Source: Methylotenera sp.
GTDB lineage: Bacteria; Pseudomonadota; Gammaproteobacteria; Burkholderiales; Methylophilaceae
DNA: 64,000 bases
Assembly (NCBI RefSeq): GCF_030684185.1
Contig: NZ_JAUXOY010000014.1
Span: 466,001 to 530,000, forward strand
Reading direction: 5' to 3'
The position numbers and the translations under genes were made by a program. Below, piece after piece: positions 38,093 to 47,258 of the stretch. Position 1 is the stretch's first letter, and each line of letters begins with the position of its first letter. The notes under the pieces are model-generated. The model was given only the letters and a program-made list of their open reading frames with translations. It searched no databases and was not told the origin of the DNA.

Positions 38093-38872
38093 TTAACCAA
38101 ACTTGCCGGTAATGTAATCTTCTGTTTCTTTACGAGTGGGCCGGGTAAAAATAGTGTCTGTATCGCCGTATTCCATCAGTTCACCTAAATACATATAGGC
38201 TGTGTAATCTGAAACACGAGCCGCTTGTTGCATATTGTGTGTTACCACTAAAATTGTAAGTTTATTTTTTAGTTCACTCATTAGCTCTTCAATGTTGGCT
38301 GTGGCTATTGGGTCAAGTGCCGAAGTTGGCTCGTCAAATAGCATAATTTCAGGGTCGGTTGCCAACGCGCGAGCAATGCACAAACGTTGCTGCTGGCCAC
38401 CTGATAAATTAAAGGCTAAGTCTTGCTGGCGGTCTTTGACTTCATTCCATAATGCAGCGCCTTTTAAGGCTTCTTCTACTTTGTCATCCAGCATACGTTT
38501 GTTGTTTTCACCACGTACACGCAGACCGTAAGCTACATTTTCGTAAATGGATTTAGGGAACGGATTGGGCTTCTGAAACACCATGCTAATGCGCATACGT
38601 ACTTCAATCGGATCAACGCTTTTTTCCAAAATGTTGGTGTTGTCAGGGTGCATGACGATTTGACCCTCATATTTATTGCCAGGGTATAAATCATGCATGC
38701 GATTAAAACAGCGCAGGAATGTGGATTTTCCGCAACCGGATGGCCCGATGAGTGCGGTAATTTTATTTTCATAAAGCGGCATATTGACGCCTTTAAGCGC
38801 ATGGTTACCACCGTTGTAAAAAAAGCTGAGGTTGCGTGCTTCAGCCTTTACCGGCGTAGTTGTTGTCATCAT
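38093..38872 (-). CDS. pstB: Phosphate ABC transporter ATP-binding protein
   Basis: A 259-residue ABC ATPase of the high-affinity phosphate importer. Walker A is [20 protein letters not shown], followed by the PstB-specific Q-loop [20 protein letters not shown], the signature [15 protein letters not shown], and Walker [14 protein letters not shown]. It powers PstC/PstA at the inner membrane. It is spaced 43 bp after pstA and 76 bp before phoU in the same operon. Confidence 0.97.
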   Translation of the reverse strand: MMTTTTPVKAEARNLSFFYNGGNHALKGVNMPLYENKITALIGPSGCGKSTFLRCFNRMHDLYPGNKYEGQIVMHPDNTNILEKSVDPIEVRMRISMVFQKPNPFPKSIYENVAYGLRVRGENNKRMLDDKVEEALKGAALWNEVKDRQQDLAFNLSGGQQQRLCIARALATDPEIMLFDEPTSALDPIATANIEELMSELKNKLTILVVTHNMQQAARVSDYTAYMYLGELMEYGDTDTIFTRPTRKETEDYITGKFG

Positions 38873-38915
38873 GTGAAGGTAGATTCCTGTTAATAGATAT
38901 TCAAATAATTATTCA

Positions 38916-39863
38916 TTACCATTTGATGTTTTTGCGCATTTTGTAGCGCATTCTGATAGCAAAACCATTCATCAACAATGTGACTAGAATGATTACCACA
39001 CCTGCCGCAGCTGCATTGACATGAAACGCTTCGCTAGGTCTGGAAAGCCAACTGAACATTTGAATCGGTAGTACAGTAAAGCCCGAAGACAGCCACTCAA
39101 AGTTTAAGAAAGGTGCGGCTGTCGTGATTGGCGATGGCGGCAAAAATGCAATAAACGTGAGTGCACCAATGGTGATAATCGGGGCTGTTTCGCCGATCGC
39201 ACGTGCCATGCCAATGATGACGCCAGTGAGAATGCCGCCGAAGGAATATTTAATCACGTGGTCGTACACCACTTGCCATTTGGTGGCACCTACTGCGTAG
39301 GCTGCTTCACGAATAGCAATCGGGATGCTACGTATCGCTTCACGTGTGGCCACAATCACTACTGGCAAAATTAACAAACCCAGTGTTAAGCCAGCCGTGA
39401 GAATACTCTGACCAAAATCCAGAATATACACAAATAGACCAAGTGCCAATAAACCGTAAATGATAGAAGGCACTGCCGCAAGATTAGATACATTGATTTC
39501 AATTAAATCAGAGAACCAGTTTTTAGGTGCGTATTCTTCAAGATAAATTGCCGCCATGACGCCCATGGGTACGGCTGAAAAAAACGTTACCAGCATCACC
39601 AAAGAAGAGCCGACCAAAGCCGACAACAAACCCGCGCTATCTGCACGGCGGGAAGGAAAATCAGTATAGAAGCTGGCTGAAAGTAATTTAGGGTAACCCG
39701 ATAGAATTAAATCGATAAACAGCGTCAGTAGGGTGAGTAAGCCTACCATTAAACAAAGTAAGCCGATGATTGAAAAAATATAATCATTGAGTTTGTGGCG
39801 CTTAATCATGGCGCGCACTTCATCAAGATTTTTAAGTGTGTTTGCTTGTGGTTGCGGATTCAT
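38916..39863 (-). CDS. pstA: Phosphate ABC transporter permease PstA
   Basis: A 315-residue membrane permease with six main helices and a cytoplasmic EAA-type loop (REAAYAVGATKWQVVYDHVI). LSALVGSSLVMLVTFFSAVP and SGFTVLPIQMFSWLSRPSEA are typical of PstA. It pairs with PstC to form the phosphate channel. Only one base separates it from pstC. Confidence 0.96.
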   Translation of the reverse strand: MNPQPQANTLKNLDEVRAMIKRHKLNDYIFSIIGLLCLMVGLLTLLTLFIDLILSGYPKLLSASFYTDFPSRRADSAGLLSALVGSSLVMLVTFFSAVPMGVMAAIYLEEYAPKNWFSDLIEINVSNLAAVPSIIYGLLALGLFVYILDFGQSILTAGLTLGLLILPVVIVATREAIRSIPIAIREAAYAVGATKWQVVYDHVIKYSFGGILTGVIIGMARAIGETAPIITIGALTFIAFLPPSPITTAAPFLNFEWLSSGFTVLPIQMFSWLSRPSEAFHVNAAAAGVVIILVTLLMNGFAIRMRYKMRKNIKW

Positions 39864-39864
39864 T

Positions 39865-40812
39865 TTAATATCTCTCGCTAAATTTCTTGCGTGTCATATG
39901 GCCAATAAGATTCAAAGTGAGCGTCATTAGCATCAATACTAGGCCGGCGGCAAAAATACTTTGATAGCCGATACTGCCGTGCGGCAAATCGCCCATCGCC
40001 ACTTGCACAATATAAGCGGTAATTGTTGCAGCTGACTCCATCGGGTTAAAGGTGAGGTTAGGCTGCTGACCTGCTGCAATGGCCACTACCATGGTTTCAC
40101 CAATGGCGCGCGATATGCCTAGAATGTAAGCAGCCACAATGCCGGATATGGCCGCTGGTGTCACCACGCGAATTGCAGTTTGAAAACGTGTTGCCCCCAT
40201 GGCATAAGAGCCCTCGCGCATGCTCATGGGTACGGCGCGCATGGCATCTTCAGATACTGAAGCAATGTAGGGGATAATCATAATGCCAACCACAATACCG
40301 GGGCTTAGCATATTAAAAGTGGGTAATCCTGGGAATATTTTTTGTAATAAAGGTGTTATAAATAACAGGGCAAAGTAACCAAACACAATGGTCGGCACAC
40401 CTTCTAAAAGCTCCAATATGGGCTTGACTGTTTCACGTACTTTGTGAGAGGCAAACTCAGAAAGATAAATCGCGCTAATCGTACCAATCGGAATAGCTAT
40501 CATGAGCGCAACCCCAGTGATTGTTAGCGTACCCGATACTAATGGCAATATTCCATAACGCGGGTTTTCAAATAGCGGTGTCCAGACGGTATCCGTTAAA
40601 AAGTCTTTAAGCGCAACATGCTCAAAAAAGCCGTAAGACTCATACAATAAAATGCCGACAATGGCCACCGTCGTAAACACGGCCGAGAGGGCGGCCAGCA
40701 TTAACACGAACTCGATGACACGTTCTTTGAAGTGTCGGGTAAAGTTTTTAGATAGGCGATCGCTGATTTGAAGATTGATAGGGTTATTTAGCACTTGATT
40801 TACCGTATTCAC
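39865..40812 (-). CDS. pstC: Phosphate ABC transporter permease PstC
   Basis: A 315-residue permease. The N-terminal helix is followed by GILPLVSGTLTITGVALMIA, and the EAA loop is REGSYAMGATRFQTAIRVVTP. GISRAIGETMVVAIAAGQQPN is the usual PstC segment. It forms the transmembrane pore with PstA. It is separated from pstS by about 100 bp that contain a long stem. Confidence 0.96.
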   Translation of the reverse strand: MNTVNQVLNNPINLQISDRLSKNFTRHFKERVIEFVLMLAALSAVFTTVAIVGILLYESYGFFEHVALKDFLTDTVWTPLFENPRYGILPLVSGTLTITGVALMIAIPIGTISAIYLSEFASHKVRETVKPILELLEGVPTIVFGYFALLFITPLLQKIFPGLPTFNMLSPGIVVGIMIIPYIASVSEDAMRAVPMSMREGSYAMGATRFQTAIRVVTPAAISGIVAAYILGISRAIGETMVVAIAAGQQPNLTFNPMESAATITAYIVQVAMGDLPHGSIGYQSIFAAGLVLMLMTLTLNLIGHMTRKKFSERY

Positions 40813-40853
40813 GTTGAGTACACCAGCTTATTGTAGCGGATTTTAGAAAGATG

Positions 40854-40895
40854 CTGGCTTGTTAGTGTGATTAAATTTAACACCTAACAAGCCAG
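40854..40895 (-). promoter_or_regulatory. Long stem-loop in the pstS-pstC intergenic region
   Basis: CTGGCTTGTTAGTGT pairs with ACACCTAACAAGCCAG (one bulge) around an AT-rich loop. No clean T run follows on the - strand, so it is more likely an mRNA-stabilising or partial-termination hairpin than a full terminator. It would let pstS be made in excess over pstCAB. Confidence 0.6.
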
Positions 40896-40911
40896 AACCA
40901 GTTAGCTCATA

Positions 40912-41910
40912 TTATTTAATACGGGCTAATAACTCTTCAATTTTTACACCAACTTCAGCTTTACCGCCAAAACCAGTGCCTGGTTTGAGCTCTTTCCAAT
41001 GTTTAATTACTGCATTCTGCTCTTTTTCTGGTAACGCCACATATTTTACTTCTTCAATCAGCGGTTTGCTTTGTTCCAGATAGTAGTTAACAAAAGCTTT
41101 GACCTCTGGTTTAAACGCGGCAGCAGTTGCGTTGACATAAATAAAGATCGGGCGCGCAAGCGGTTGGTAAGAGCCATCTTCAATCGTTGCTTTTGAAGGC
41201 AATACAGCTGGTTTGCCTGCCTTTTCAATAATCGCCACCGCAGTCAATTTGTCCTGGTTTTCTTCATAATAGGCATAACCGAAATAACCAAGACCGCCAA
41301 CATCACCCACTACGCCTTTTACCAGTACATTGTCATCTTCAGAGGCAGTAAAGTCACCGCGGCTGGATTTTGCCTTACCCACAATCGCTTCGGTAAAGTA
41401 GTCAAACGTACCTGAATCAGCACCAGGGCCAAATAATTTCACCGGCGTGTTAGGCCAGGCCGGGTTGACCTGATTCCAGGTTTTCACTTTACCTTGTGCT
41501 GCTGGTTCCCATAGTTTTTTAAGTTCAGTAACCGTCATTTTTTTGGCAAAATCATTTTTTTGGTTAATGACCACAGTAAGTGCATCGTAAGCGATCGGCA
41601 ATTCAATAAATTGAATACCAGCTTCTTTACAAGCATCAATTTCTTTTTGCAAAATAGGACGAGAGGCATTTGAAATGTCAGTTTCACCACGGCAGAACTT
41701 TTTGAAACCGCCACCAGTACCTGAAACGCCAACAGTTACTTTGGTTTTTGAAATTTTTTGAAACTCTTCAGCCACTGCTTCACTGACTGGATAAACTGTG
41801 CTTGAACCGTCAATCTTGATGATTTTTTCTGCGGCAAGTGCGTGTGATGTTGAAAATGTTGCAGCAACTAAAGTCGCGACACGTAGTGATTTGGTTAGTA
41901 TTGTGTTCAT
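40912..41910 (-). CDS. pstS: Phosphate-binding periplasmic protein PstS
   Basis: A 332-residue periplasmic solute-binding protein. A signal peptide ([16 protein letters not shown], cut near residue 26) precedes [20 protein letters not shown] and [20 protein letters not shown], both phosphate-binding segments, then [20 protein letters not shown]. It captures phosphate for PstCAB. GGAG lies 7 bases before the ATG. A PhoB-box array with a -10 box lies 43-87 bp upstream. Likely strongly induced by phosphate starvation. Confidence 0.97.
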   Translation of the reverse strand: MNTILTKSLRVATLVAATFSTSHALAAEKIIKIDGSSTVYPVSEAVAEEFQKISKTKVTVGVSGTGGGFKKFCRGETDISNASRPILQKEIDACKEAGIQFIELPIAYDALTVVINQKNDFAKKMTVTELKKLWEPAAQGKVKTWNQVNPAWPNTPVKLFGPGADSGTFDYFTEAIVGKAKSSRGDFTASEDDNVLVKGVVGDVGGLGYFGYAYYEENQDKLTAVAIIEKAGKPAVLPSKATIEDGSYQPLARPIFIYVNATAAAFKPEVKAFVNYYLEQSKPLIEEVKYVALPEKEQNAVIKHWKELKPGTGFGGKAEVGVKIEELLARIK

Positions 41911-41952
41911 AGTATCTCCATCAAAGTTAAAAAGATTTTTAATCTGATGCGA

Positions 41953-41997
41953 ATATTAGAATTTAATTGTGACAAATTGATGACAAAAATATGACTT
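41953..41997 (-). promoter_or_regulatory. PhoB box array and -10 box of pstS
   Basis: Read on the - strand, three GTCAT/GTCAT/GTCAC half-sites are exactly 11 bp apart (complementary GAC motifs end at 41995, 41984 and 41973), which is the Pho-box spacing. A TAATAT -10-like hexamer follows at 41953-41958. This fits a PhoB-dependent promoter lacking a -35. Confidence 0.8.
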
Positions 41998-41999
41998 TG

Positions 42000-42110
42000 T
42001 TAAATAAAAAAGGGCATTTTAAAGGCCCTTTTAAAACGAGCTAATACTGTGTAATTGTCGCTGCGCGGTGTGATAGATGTCATTAAACGACTAAAAACGC
42101 CACTGGCCAT
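42000..42110 (-). CDS. Candidate 36-residue small protein upstream of pstS
   Basis: An ORF of 36 codons from ATG 42110 to TAA 42000, reading MASGVFSRLMTSITPRSDNY for its first 20 residues and ending in a basic/hydrophobic tail FKMPFFI. A strong GGGGAG Shine-Dalgarno (42118-42123) sits seven bases before the ATG. Its last codons overlap a terminator stem. It lies between pstS and aqpS-arsC, just upstream of the pstS Pho boxes and downstream of a second Pho-box-like array with the same orientation. I do not recognise the peptide. It may instead mark a small regulatory RNA. Confidence 0.45.
   Translation of the reverse strand: MASGVFSRLMTSITPRSDNYTVLARFKRAFKMPFFI
42002..42032 (-). terminator. 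Intrinsic terminator upstream of pstS, overlaps small ORF end
   Basis: On the - strand AAAGGGC and GCCCTTT form a stem with a nine-base loop, followed by TTTATTT. It would stop leftward transcription just before the pstS Pho boxes, so a separate short transcription unit probably ends here. Confidence 0.7.
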
Positions 42111-42276
42111 GTTTGTTCTCCCCAAATGAAATTAGTTATTATGTATACGATTTATTTAACCGCACGCGCGTGAGTTCGCGGGTATAAAACAGAAAATTTA
42201 AATTCTTTAAGCCGGATATCCTTGTTATATAATTGCCCGGCAGAGTAGTTCGCTACAGTGCGTTTCCGGCAGCAAA

Positions 42277-42300
42277 ATTATGACATAGATATGACAAAAA
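42277..42300 (-). promoter_or_regulatory. Pho-box-like array next to the aqpS start, - strand orientation
   Basis: On the - strand, TTGTCATATCTATGTCATA contains two TGTCAT half-sites 11 bp apart and matches the Pho-box consensus well; a further CATATTTTT lies one repeat upstream. It ends one base before the aqpS ATG (42302), where a Shine-Dalgarno would be expected. Its orientation points toward the small ORF and pstS. No good -10 is seen at the expected distance. Confidence 0.6.
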
Positions 42301-42301
42301 T

Positions 42302-42946
42302 ATGAAAATCAAATTAGTTGCAGAATTTTTTGGGACCGCGCTGCTGCTGGCTGTAGTGACGGGCTCCGGCATCATGGGTGAAGCTATGAGTGCTGGCAAT
42401 GCCGCCGTGGCGTTGCTAGGCAACAGCATTGCCACCGGTTGCGGCCTGTATGTGCTGATTACCTTGCTTGCACCTTTATCTGGCGCGCATTTTAACCCGG
42501 TAGTCAGCATTATGTTCTGGCGCGCTGGCGCGCTTAATTTGCAAACATTATTGAGTTATATCGCAGCGCAAATTACCGGCGCAATCGGCGGCGTTTGGCT
42601 GGTCCACTTGATGTTTGCTTTGCCAATTATTCAGGCCTCAGCCAAGCCCAGGCATGGCCTGGGCATTTGGGTAAGCGAGCTGATTGCCACACTGGTTTTG
42701 CTTAGCGTGATTCGCTTAGGCGTAAAGCATGCCAAAGAAAAAGTGGCGATGCTGGTGGCATTGACGGTCACCGCCGGATACTGGTTTACCTCTTCTACTT
42801 TTTTTGCAAACCCTGCGGTTACATTGGCAAGAAGTCTAACCAATACTTTTGTGGGTATTCACCCATCAGATGTGTTGGGTTTTGTTTCCGCGCAATTGGT
42901 TGCGGTATTATTAATATCAATTTTAATTAAGGCTGAAGCGAAATGA
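42302..42946 (+). CDS. aqpS: Aquaporin / aquaglyceroporin (MIP family), arsenic-associated AqpS-like
   Basis: A 214-residue channel protein with six helices and the two half-helix motifs: GAHFNPVV (first NPA altered to NPV) and FANPAVTLARS (second NPA intact). The family passes water, glycerol or metalloids. Its stop overlaps the arsC start by four bases (ATGA), the same pairing as the arsenic-linked AqpS channels that let arsenite leave the cell after ArsC reduction. No Shine-Dalgarno is visible before ATG 42302; a Pho-box-like sequence occupies that place. A candidate + strand -10 (TATAAT, 42228-42233) lies about 70 bp upstream. Confidence 0.85.
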   Translation: MKIKLVAEFFGTALLLAVVTGSGIMGEAMSAGNAAVALLGNSIATGCGLYVLITLLAPLSGAHFNPVVSIMFWRAGALNLQTLLSYIAAQITGAIGGVWLVHLMFALPIIQASAKPRHGLGIWVSELIATLVLLSVIRLGVKHAKEKVAMLVALTVTAGYWFTSSTFFANPAVTLARSLTNTFVGIHPSDVLGFVSAQLVAVLLISILIKAEAK

Positions 42947-43347
42947 GTGTCACTATTTATCATAATCCGGCTTGCGGTACATCTCGAAACACCTTGGCGA
43001 TGATACGCGCCAGCGGTGTGGAGCCTGAGGTGATTGAGTATCTGAAGACCCCGCCAAGCCGTGAAAAGCTGGTTGAGTTAATTTCAAAAATGGGCATTAG
43101 CCCGCGTCAGCTATTGCGCGAAAAAGGCACGCCTTACGCCGAGCTTAAGCTTGGCAATCCAAGCTTATCTGATGACGCGCTGATTGATGCCATGATGCTA
43201 CACCCTATTTTAATCAACCGCCCGATTGTGGTGACGGCCAAAGGCGTGAAGTTATGCCGTCCATCTGAACTGGTGCTGCCACTTTTGGATAATATTAACT
43301 TTGCTACGTTTGTTAAAGAGGATGGCGAAGTGGTGAATGTTGGTTAG
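42943..43347 (+). CDS. arsC: Arsenate reductase, glutaredoxin type
   Basis: A 134-residue ArsC/Spx-fold enzyme that reduces arsenate to arsenite with glutaredoxin and glutathione. The catalytic cysteine is Cys11 in IYHNPACGTSRNTL, and the later LINRPIVVTAKGVKLCRPSE holds the conserved arginines. Length is close to the family's roughly 115-140. It overlaps aqpS by four bases. Its location beside pstSCAB fits detoxification of arsenate taken up as a phosphate mimic. No arsR or arsB is in the window. Confidence 0.93.
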   Translation: MSVTIYHNPACGTSRNTLAMIRASGVEPEVIEYLKTPPSREKLVELISKMGISPRQLLREKGTPYAELKLGNPSLSDDALIDAMMLHPILINRPIVVTAKGVKLCRPSELVLPLLDNINFATFVKEDGEVVNVG

Positions 43348-43428
43348 CGGTTCCCTGAGTTAGCGGTTCCCTGAGCTTGTCGAAGGGAATCTGTCACTTG
43401 AGCCTTATCCCTTCGACAAGCTCAGGGA
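43348..43428. repeat. REP-like inverted pair between arsC and prfB
   Basis: A partial copy (43349-43360) is followed by a full copy GTTCCCTGAG+CTTGTCGAAGGG (43366-43387) and an inverted copy (43409-43428). The two full copies pair over about 20 bp with a 21-base loop. It starts at the arsC stop and may act as a terminator. Confidence 0.85.
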
Positions 43429-43489
43429 GCATGAAACCATATAAGCCTTTGCTGTATAATGCTCATTTTTAGAATTCAATGAAGTCATT

Positions 43490-44594
43490 ATGGAAGCTGA
43501 ACAACTCAATATCATTGCTAATCGCCTGGTCGATTTAAGCGAGCGCAATAACGCCCTTAGGGGGTATCTTTGACTTTGAGACGAAGTCACAGCGTTTAGA
43601 AGAAGTTAACGGCTTGTTAGAGGACCCGAAAATTTGGGACGATAACGCTAAAAGCCAGGCGCTAGGTAAAGAAAAGCGCGAGCTAGGCTTAATTGTGGAT
43701 TCTTTAACCAGCTTACAAGCGGGCTTAAAAGATTCGCAAGAACTGTTTGATATGGCGCGTGAAGAAGGCGATGATGACGCTTTATTAAGTGTTGCTGCGG
43801 ATTCTGAAGCGCTGGAAAAGCAAATCGCCGACATGGAATTTAAACGCATGTTCTCGCAGCCGATGGACGCTAACAATTGTTTTATTGAGTTTCAGTCAGG
43901 CAGTGGCGGTACCGAAGCGCAGGACTGGTGCAATATGTTGTTGCGCATGTATTTGCGTTACTGTGAGCGCAAAGGCTTTAAGGTAGAAGTGCTGGAAGAG
44001 TCTGAAGGTGATGTGGCGGGCATTAAAGGCGCGTCAATCAAGGTCTCTGGCGACTATGCTTACGGTACGCTGCGGACTGAAAATGGCGTGCATAGACTAG
44101 TGCGTAAATCACCGTTTGATTCTAATGCCAAACGCCACACTTCATTCGCCAGTGTGCAGATTTTCCCTGAAGTGGATGATTCCATCGAGATTGACATCAA
44201 CCCAGCAGATTTGCGGGTAGATACCTACCGTGCCAGTGGCGCTGGTGGTCAGCATATTAACAAGACTGATTCTGCCGTACGTATAACGCATATTCCAACC
44301 AATACCGTAGTGCAATGTCAAAACGACAGATCGCAGCATCGCAACCGGGCAGAAGCTATGAATATGCTTAAAGGCGCACTGTATAACCTGGAGCTAAACA
44401 AGCGGAATGCAGACAAGCAAGCACTTGAAGATGCTAAAACCGATATTGGCTGGGGACATCAAATCAGGTCTTATGTGCTTGATCAATCAAGGATTAAAGA
44501 TTTACGAACAAGTGTTGAAATTGGCAATACCCAAGGCGTGCTAGATGGCGATCTTGACCCATTTATTACTGAAAGTTTGAAGCAGGGAGTTTAA
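43490..44594 (+). CDS. prfB: Peptide chain release factor 2 (programmed +1 frameshift)
   Basis: Release factor for UGA and UAA codons, 367 residues after frameshifting. The first 27 codons run from ATG 43490 to an in-frame TGA at 43571. The site AGGGGGTATCTTTGAC, with an internal Shine-Dalgarno-like AGGGGG and a CTT-TGA slip, is the classical prfB autoregulatory frameshift. Reading continues in the +1 frame from GAC 43572 to 44594. The codon-recognition and GGQ regions are visible as the RF2 tripeptide region and [24 protein letters not shown] lies at 43455-43460. lysS follows by two bases, as in E. coli. Confidence 0.97.
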
Positions 44595-44596
44595 GA

Positions 44597-46153
44597 GTGA
44601 GTAACGAACAAAGTAGTCAGCAAAATGCAAATAATGCAAATAATGAAGGTACGCCAGTAGACGAAAATCACGTCATTGCCGAGCGTCGTGAAAAGCTGAA
44701 AGCAATTCGTGAAGCGACAGGAGGCGTTGCTTTCCCGAATGACTTTAAGCCGGATTATCAGGCTGCGGTATTACATGCCGAGTTTGGTGGTTTTGAAAAT
44801 GAAGTGCTAGACCCTAAAGCCGTGCATGTGAGCATCGCTGGCCGCATGATGCTGAAGCGCGTGATGGGTAAAGCCAGTTTTGCTACTGTGCAAGATAGCA
44901 CCGGGCGCATTCAGTTGTTCATTTCTAAAGACAATATAACGGATGAGAATAAAGAGGCGATTTACGATGCTTTTAAGCATTGGGATTTAGGCGACATTAT
45001 TGCAGCTAAAGGCGTATTATTTAAAACCAAAACAGGCGAGCTTTCAGTTAAGGTATCTGAACTACGCTTACTCACTAAATCTTTACGCCCGCTGCCTGAA
45101 AAGTTTCATGGTCTGCAAGACCAAGAGGTGAAATATCGCCAGCGCTATGTTGATTTGATTGTGTCTGAAGAAACACGTGCAACTTTTATCGCGCGTAGTA
45201 AAGTGGTTTCAGCCATTCGTGAGTTTATGCTGGAAAATCAATTTCTAGAAGTTGAAACCCCTATGTTGCACCCTATTCCAGGTGGCGCATCGGCTAAACC
45301 ATTCATCACACATCACAATGCGCTGGATATGCAAATGTATCTGCGTATCGCCCCAGAGTTATATTTAAAGCGTTTGGTAGTGGGCGGATTTGAGCGTGTA
45401 TTTGAAGTAAACCGAAATTTCCGTAATGAGGGTTTAAGTGTTCGTCATAACCCTGAATTCACCATGATGGAGTTTTACGCAGCTTATACGGATTACTTAT
45501 GGTTGATGGATTTCACTGAGCGTTGTATTCGTGCTGCGGCAATTGCGGCACGTGGTACAGCGGTGCTCGAATATCAGGGGCGCGAGTTAGATTTAAGCAA
45601 ACCGTTTGAGCGCCTGACGATTGTAGGTGCGATACAAAAATATGCACCGCAATATACGCATGAGCAGTTGCACGATACCGCATTTTTACGTGCAGAAATC
45701 ATGAAATTTGGCACAAAACCTTTTGATCACGCAGGCTTAGGTGCATTGCAATTAGCCCTGTTTGAAGAAACAGCTGAGAGTCAGTTATGGAATCCAACCT
45801 ATATTATTGATTACCCGGTTGAGGTTTCACCTTTAGCGCGTGCTTCTGATTCAAATCCAGAAATTACCGAGCGTTTTGAGTTATTCGTCACAGGGCGTGA
45901 AATTGCCAATGGCTTCAGTGAGCTTAATGATGCTGAAGACCAGGCAGCGCGCTTCCACGCGCAAATGAAAGCCAAAGAAGCGGGTGACCATGAAGCGATG
46001 TTCTACGATGCGGACTTTATACGCGCCTTGGAATATGGCATGCCGCCAGCAGGCGGTTGCGGTATCGGTATCGACCGCTTAGTGATGATGATTACCGATA
46101 GCGCAAGTATTCGTGATGTGATTCTGTTCCCGCACATGCGCGCTGAAAGCTAA
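44597..46153 (+). CDS. lysS: Lysyl-tRNA synthetase (class II)
   Basis: A 518-residue class II synthetase. An N-terminal extension rich in Asn/Gln precedes the OB-fold anticodon domain ([23 protein letters not shown]), then class II motifs: [18 protein letters not shown] (motif 1 region), [20 protein letters not shown] (motif 2) and [20 protein letters not shown] (motif 3). Starts at GTG 44597 with GGGAG upstream. The 2-bp spacing after prfB indicates cotranscription. Confidence 0.97.
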   Translation: MSNEQSSQQNANNANNEGTPVDENHVIAERREKLKAIREATGGVAFPNDFKPDYQAAVLHAEFGGFENEVLDPKAVHVSIAGRMMLKRVMGKASFATVQDSTGRIQLFISKDNITDENKEAIYDAFKHWDLGDIIAAKGVLFKTKTGELSVKVSELRLLTKSLRPLPEKFHGLQDQEVKYRQRYVDLIVSEETRATFIARSKVVSAIREFMLENQFLEVETPMLHPIPGGASAKPFITHHNALDMQMYLRIAPELYLKRLVVGGFERVFEVNRNFRNEGLSVRHNPEFTMMEFYAAYTDYLWLMDFTERCIRAAAIAARGTAVLEYQGRELDLSKPFERLTIVGAIQKYAPQYTHEQLHDTAFLRAEIMKFGTKPFDHAGLGALQLALFEETAESQLWNPTYIIDYPVEVSPLARASDSNPEITERFELFVTGREIANGFSELNDAEDQAARFHAQMKAKEAGDHEAMFYDADFIRALEYGMPPAGGCGIGIDRLVMMITDSASIRDVILFPHMRAES

Positions 46154-46160
46154 TCCGTAT

Positions 46161-46252
46161 GTAGGAGCGGCTTGCAGCCGCGAACAACCCAAGCAACAAG
46201 TTTCAATGGTCGGAACTTCACCATCGCATTCGGGGCTACAAGCCCCTCCTAC
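46161..46252. repeat. GTAGGAGCGG-type palindromic repeat after lysS
   Basis: GTAGGAGCGGCTTGCAGCC (46161-46179) is partly complementary to GGGGCTACAAGCCCCTCCTAC (46232-46252, read in two parts GGGGCTACAAG and CCCCTCCTAC). This is a common REP-like palindrome with GTAGGAG / CTCCTAC ends. A relative with the same ends is at 62892-62924. Confidence 0.65.
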
Positions 46253-46264
46253 CAAAACATCTTC

Positions 46265-46302
46265 AAACCGCTGGCTAAATTTAATTAGCTTAGCGGTTTT
46301 TT
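46265..46302 (+). terminator. Rho-independent terminator of prfB-lysS
   Basis: AAACCGCTGGCTAA pairs with TTAGCTTAGCGGTTT (one bulge) and is followed by six T. The 315 bp between lysS and phnF hold the repeat at 46161-46252, this terminator and the phnF promoter; no gene is seen there. Confidence 0.85.
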
Positions 46303-46392
46303 ATTGTCTAAGATAAAAGATAGCGATATTGCCAGCACTCAAGCTGAAAGTCGTTTGACACATTGTTAGTTGCACACGCAGTTCAACAAAAA

Positions 46393-46437
46393 CCTTCATA
46401 TTACCTTCACGTAAGTGTCATAAAGCCTCACTAAACT
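46393..46437 (+). promoter_or_regulatory. PhoB box array and -10 box of the phn operon
   Basis: CTTCATA, CTTCACG and TGTCATA half-sites have their TCA cores at 46396, 46407 and 46418, exactly 11 bp apart, and a fourth degenerate TCAC is at 46428. TAAACT (46432-46437) is a fair -10 at the expected distance. This indicates phosphate-starvation control of phnF and downstream genes. Confidence 0.72.
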
Positions 46438-46468
46438 AGGCTCATCTTAATGTTATCGGCATGTCTAG

Positions 46469-47197
46469 ATGAGTTTACTTGCAATCAATCGTTTTGGGGG
46501 TGAGGCTGTTTACAGCCAAATCGCCCGTCAGTTGGAAGATGAAATCCAGCGTTTCTATCAGCCTGGCAGTTATTTGCCGTCCGAGGCTCTGCTTGCGCAA
46601 CGTTTTGGCGTGAATCGCCATACGCTGCGTCGTGCGATTGAAGAGCTGATGCAGTCTGGCTTGGTCGAACGCAATCACGGCAAGGGCACACGTGTACTTG
46701 ATGCGCCGATTGATTATACGTTGGGACAGAATACGCGCTTTACCGAACTGCTGGAAGCCGAAGGCATGACGGCAGTCACGCGTATTTTGAGAAAGCTGCA
46801 AATACCAGCGCGCGACGGCGTGGCCAAGCGCCTTGGTCTAGCCGAGGATACGCCAGTGGCTTGGCTGGAAACCTTGCGTTTGGTAGATGACCGGCCTTAC
46901 TGCGTGATTTCTCACTTTCTCCCGTTACAGCGCTTTCCTGAATTGCTGGAAAGTTATACCGGCGGATCACTTCACGATTTTATTCTTAGCAACTATCAAA
47001 TATCTCTACGCAGGGTGGAAAGTTTGGTAACAGCCACACTGCCATTAGGTGATGATGCCGGTTTGCTACACATGCCACAGCATCAGGCAGTGTTACGGGT
47101 TAAGAGCGTGAATGTCGATGTAAATACTGGCGTGCCACTGGAATATGCATTAACAAGATTTCGTGCCGACCGCATTCAGCTGAGGATTTGTCCGTAA
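46469..47197 (+). CDS. phnF: GntR-family transcriptional regulator PhnF
   Basis: A 242-residue HutC-subfamily GntR regulator. The N-terminal winged helix shows YSQIARQLEDEIQRFYQPGS, LPSEALLAQRFGVNRHTLRRAIEEL and VERNHGKGTRVL. The C-terminal UTRA ligand domain has RFTELLEAEGMTAVTRIL and VPLEYALTRFRADRIQLRI. Position as first gene of the C-P lyase cluster identifies it as PhnF, likely a repressor tuned by phosphonate metabolism in addition to PhoB. Confidence 0.93.
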   Translation: MSLLAINRFGGEAVYSQIARQLEDEIQRFYQPGSYLPSEALLAQRFGVNRHTLRRAIEELMQSGLVERNHGKGTRVLDAPIDYTLGQNTRFTELLEAEGMTAVTRILRKLQIPARDGVAKRLGLAEDTPVAWLETLRLVDDRPYCVISHFLPLQRFPELLESYTGGSLHDFILSNYQISLRRVESLVTATLPLGDDAGLLHMPQHQAVLRVKSVNVDVNTGVPLEYALTRFRADRIQLRICP

Positions 47198-47258
47198 TAG
47201 TTTTATTAATTTTTGTTTTATAAATTTTGCTTTATCTAACCTTAAAGGAGTGTTTCAA

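Noticed and set aside
43614-44594. prfB as a gene starting inside the second frame
   Set aside because: The upstream 27 codons and the exact frameshift site show that the gene begins at 43490.
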